Source: Betaproteobacteria bacterium (GTDB taxonomy: Bacteria > Pseudomonadota > Gammaproteobacteria > Burkholderiales > SG8-39). Taken from it: a DNA stretch of 9,964 nucleotides. Location: NCBI GenBank assembly GCA_011391185.1, contig JAABRB010000103.1:1-9964 (forward strand), written 5' to 3'. Below, one piece after another: positions 8,140-9,964 of the stretch (positions are counted from its first letter, which is position 1; every line of letters begins with the position of its first letter). The notes under the pieces were generated by a model that was not told where the DNA came from, made no database searches, and was given only the letters and a program-made list of their open reading frames with translations. The translations under genes were made by a program, and so were the position numbers.

Positions 8140-8174
8140 TCCGGTCGTGCGGCCGGCGCGGGATTCCGACCGGA
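8140..8174. repeat. Inverted repeat in the amidohydrolase-tRNA spacer
   Basis: TCCGGTCG (8140-8147) and CGACCGGA (8167-8174) are perfect 8-bp inverted repeats 19 bases apart, in the 140-bp region between the divergently oriented amidohydrolase gene and the tRNA. It could be an operator-like dyad or a structural element, or chance in GC-rich DNA. Confidence 0.3.
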
Positions 8175-8197
8175 CAGGCTTTCCGGCGGGCCTTTGC

Positions 8198-8203
8198 TAC
8201 CAT
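8198..8203 (+). promoter_or_regulatory. Possible -10 box of the tRNA promoter
   Basis: TACCAT lies 9 bases before the tRNA 5' end and is followed by a GC-only run (8205-8217), like the discriminator of stringently controlled tRNA promoters. No good -35 is visible at 16-18 bp; GGACA (8172-8176) lies too far upstream. This is weak support. Confidence 0.25.
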
Positions 8204-8212
8204 TGCGGCCGC

Positions 8213-8286
8213 GGGCCTGTAGCTCAGCCGGTTAGAGCAGAGGACTCATAATCCTTTGGTCCTTGGTTCGAATCCAAGCGGGCCCA
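8213..8286 (+). tRNA. tRNA with anticodon CAU, probably tRNA-Ile2 (lysidine type)
   Basis: A full cloverleaf is visible. The acceptor is GGGCCTG (8213-8219) with CGGGCCC (8279-8285), one G-T pair; the D stem is GCTC/GAGC. The anticodon stem is GAGGA/TCCTT around the loop CTCATAA with CAT at 8247-8249. The variable loop is TGGTC, the T stem CTTGG/CCAAG encloses TTCGAAT, and the discriminator is A8286. CCA is not encoded (CTC follows). CAU could mean elongator Met or Ile2. Acceptor pairs C4-G69 and C5-G68 are the features by which TilS recognises tRNA-Ile2, and from memory E. coli ileX also lies just after rpoD; both favour Ile2, which reads AUA after lysidine modification. Software that relies on the anticodon would call it Met. 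Confidence 0.95.
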
Positions 8287-8332
8287 CTCGCAGAAATAAT
8301 GCCGACGGCGGAATAAGGGGAGGAGTGCTGCC

Positions 8333-9745
8333 GTGAGTGGCAATGACCTCGGGCGCGAGATCGTCGCGGGTTTGCTCGTCTACGGCGGCCTGACGGCGTT
8401 TGCCGCCTATCAGCTGCTGCTGTGGTTCGGCGTGCGCGAGCGCCACGCGCTGCATCTCGCCGCCGCGGCCATCTTCATCGCGCTGGCGCACGCGCTGTCG
8501 AGCGGGCTCGCCGACGTCGCGCTGCCTGCCGGTCTCGGTCCCTGGCAGGCCGAGCTCGCCGCGGCGATGCCGCTCCTCGGCCTGGGCGCGCTGGTGTCGC
8601 TGGGTCGCGGTTACCTCGGCGGCACGGCACGGGGCGTTGGCGTCGAGCGCGCCCTGAAGGTGACCGTCGTCGCAGCGCTGATCGGCGCGGCCACCGCGCC
8701 TGCATGGGGTGCGTCGGAGGCGGCGCCGTGGATGGTCTCCGCCATCGGTGTTGCGGCATTTGCCGTGGTTGCCACGGCGGCCGTGCGCATCGAGCGCGGC
8801 ATTCGCCGTCGGCCCAGGAATGCGCGGCTGATCGCCCTGGCGCTGCTCGTGCTCGCGACGGGGCTTGCCTTGCGGCTGCATCGCTTCGACTCCGTGGGGA
8901 TCTGGCCCGAATACGCGCTGCAGTTCGGCACATTGGGCGCGCTGCTGGCGCTCGGTTACGCCGTGGCGTCGCGCGGCCAGCTCGCACGGCGCGAGCGCAG
9001 GATGGCCGAACTGCGCAACTACATCGGTGAGCTTATGGCGGCTGACGCCGCGAAACGCGCGGAGCGCGACATCCGCCTCACGATGACGCGGCGCGTTCAG
9101 GAGCTCGCGGGCTTCGCGTTTGCCGGCGGCGGCACGTTGGGTCTCGAAGATCAGGTCCACGCGCTGTCAGCCCGCAACGAGGTTCTGGAACGCGAGGTCC
9201 GATTGCGGCGCGACGCCGAAGGCCGGATGCGGGCGATGGCTTATCAGGACCCGCTCACGCGCCTGCCCAACCGCGCGCTGCTGGGCGATCGGTTCGCAGT
9301 GACAACCGCGCAGGCGCGGCGGCACGGCCACAAGATGGCCGTCCTGATGCTCGATCTCGACTATTTCAAGGCGGTCAACGACAGCCTCGGGCACGAAGTC
9401 GGTGACCGGCTGCTCACGCATGCGGCGGAGCTGATCATGCACAGCGTGCGGGAGTCCGACACGGTCGCGCGCTACGGGGGCGACGAATTCGTCCTGCTCG
9501 TGGGAGAGCTGCACCATTTTTCCGAGGCCGGCATGGTTGCGCAGAAAATCGTCAGGCGGCTCGGCGAGCCGGTGACGCTCGACGAGCACGTTTTACGGCT
9601 CGGGGGCAGCATCGGACTCGCAATATGGCCCGATGATGGCGGCGATCTCGCGCCGCTCCTGCGTTGCGCGGATCAGGCGCTCTACGCGGCGAAGGCGGGC
9701 GGCCGGGGAACCTATCGCTACTTCAGCGAAATGGGGGTCGCGTAG
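8333..9745 (+). CDS. Membrane-bound diguanylate cyclase (7-helix sensor + GGDEF)
   Basis: This 470-residue protein is predicted to make cyclic di-GMP from two GTP in response to a signal sensed in the membrane. Residues 1-215 contain about seven hydrophobic helices (near 10-32, 40-60, 72-92, 107-125, 132-150, 163-182 and 194-213), without a large periplasmic domain. A charged linker with coiled-coil character (about 215-300) leads to the GGDEF domain from DPLTRLPNR (306-314). Catalytic features are intact: metal-binding D341 in LDLDYFKAVND and GGDEF at 382-386. An inhibitory-site RxxD motif (R373, D376) lies five residues upstream of GGDEF, so product inhibition is expected. There is no EAL domain. 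The GTG at 8333 is preceded by GGGGAGGAG (8317-8325), a very good ribosome binding site. The sensor is not one I recognise. The gene begins 46 bp after the tRNA with no terminator between them. Confidence 0.92.
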   Translation: MSGNDLGREIVAGLLVYGGLTAFAAYQLLLWFGVRERHALHLAAAAIFIALAHALSSGLADVALPAGLGPWQAELAAAMPLLGLGALVSLGRGYLGGTARGVGVERALKVTVVAALIGAATAPAWGASEAAPWMVSAIGVAAFAVVATAAVRIERGIRRRPRNARLIALALLVLATGLALRLHRFDSVGIWPEYALQFGTLGALLALGYAVASRGQLARRERRMAELRNYIGELMAADAAKRAERDIRLTMTRRVQELAGFAFAGGGTLGLEDQVHALSARNEVLEREVRLRRDAEGRMRAMAYQDPLTRLPNRALLGDRFAVTTAQARRHGHKMAVLMLDLDYFKAVNDSLGHEVGDRLLTHAAELIMHSVRESDTVARYGGDEFVLLVGELHHFSEAGMVAQKIVRRLGEPVTLDEHVLRLGGSIGLAIWPDDGGDLAPLLRCADQALYAAKAGGRGTYRYFSEMGVA

Positions 9746-9811
9746 CGCATGTCACCGCCATATCCCCCACATGGAGGATGCCCCCACGAATCCGTTGCAC
9801 TTATTCTTGAT

Positions 9812-9830
9812 GCGCGCGAGTACCGCGTGC
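9812..9830. repeat. GC-rich hairpin after the cyclase gene
   Basis: GCGCGCG (9812-9818) and CGCGTGC (9824-9830) form a 7-bp stem with one G-T pair and the loop AGTAC. It lies in the 155-bp gap between the cyclase stop and the next start. No T-run follows, so a terminator role is only possible. A TTGCAC (9795-9800) nearby resembles a -35 box, but no good -10 follows at the right distance. Confidence 0.3.
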
Positions 9831-9900
9831 GGCGGCGACCGGTTGTAAGATTGGCCTCTAGAAATTCCGCCCCACCGCCAAGCCGCAACAGGAGTCGCCC

Positions 9901-9964
9901 ATGCCGGACCAGGCCAAGACCGATCTCGTCCGCAAGTCGAAGATCGGCGTCGAGCTCACCGATG
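9901..9964 (+). CDS. Start of an unidentified gene, cut by the window end
   Basis: An ATG at 9901 with AGGAG at 9890-9894 (6-base spacing) opens a frame that is uninterrupted to the end of the window, 21 codons beginning MPDQAKTDLVRKSKIGVEL. The codon choice is GC-rich like the neighbouring genes. The good ribosome binding site and open frame support a real start, but the fragment is too short to assign to a family. Confidence 0.6.
   Translation, partial: MPDQAKTDLVRKSKIGVELTD

Noticed and set aside
7008..8222. A 404-codon plus-strand open frame over the amidohydrolase
   Set aside because: It overlaps the ammonia-lyase end, the convergent hairpin and part of the tRNA, and lies opposite a well-supported gene with a perfect ribosome binding site.
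8213..8332. tRNA 3' end considered as an attachment site of an integrated element
   Set aside because: No integrase gene and no direct repeat of the tRNA 3' end are visible downstream in the window; the next gene is an ordinary signalling gene.

Overview
The window is an ordinary chromosomal housekeeping locus from a GC-rich proteobacterium, most likely a betaproteobacterium (Burkholderiales-like). The main evidence is the macromolecular-synthesis gene order rpsU - yqeY - dnaG - rpoD and a sigma-70 factor with a long Lys/Ala/Pro-rich N-terminal extension, which I recall as common in that class. All taxonomic statements are inference from gene order and protein character, not from a search.

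Layout. Bases 1-162 hold no gene but carry a G-quadruplex-type motif and a strong extended -10 promoter for rpsU (ribosomal protein S21, 163-375). A leader with alternative hairpins separates rpsU from yqeY (468-917), an Asp/Glu-tRNA amidotransferase B-like protein. dnaG (primase, start probably 1099, ends 2985) follows, and its last codons contain an extended -10 promoter for rpoD (3053-5515, 820 aa). A 318-bp spacer full of degenerate direct repeats and hairpins (5516-5833) leads to a threonine ammonia-lyase with a C-terminal ACT domain (5834-7039). A metal-dependent-hydrolase-like (amidohydrolase_2) gene converges on it from the minus strand (7071-8072). A tRNA with anticodon CAU (8213-8286, probably the lysidine-type tRNA-Ile2) is followed closely by a seven-helix membrane diguanylate cyclase (8333-9745). 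The first codons of another gene begin at 9901 and run off the window.

How the genes relate. S21 (translation initiation), primase (replication initiation) and the major sigma factor (transcription initiation) form the classical operon that ties the three processes together. Separate promoters ahead of rpsU and rpoD, and perhaps dnaG, allow different output. The genes after rpoD are metabolic or signalling genes with no evident functional link to the operon.

No CRISPR array, transposase, integrase, toxin-antitoxin or defence gene is visible, and I do not see a new multigene system. The unusual signals are repeats that have invaded or expanded inside essential genes. An 18-unit, 12-bp minisatellite lies in the N-terminal extension of rpoD. 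A 33-bp in-frame tandem duplication lies in dnaG, immediately before its conserved KYLNSPET motif. Compound palindromic repeats fill the spacer after rpoD.
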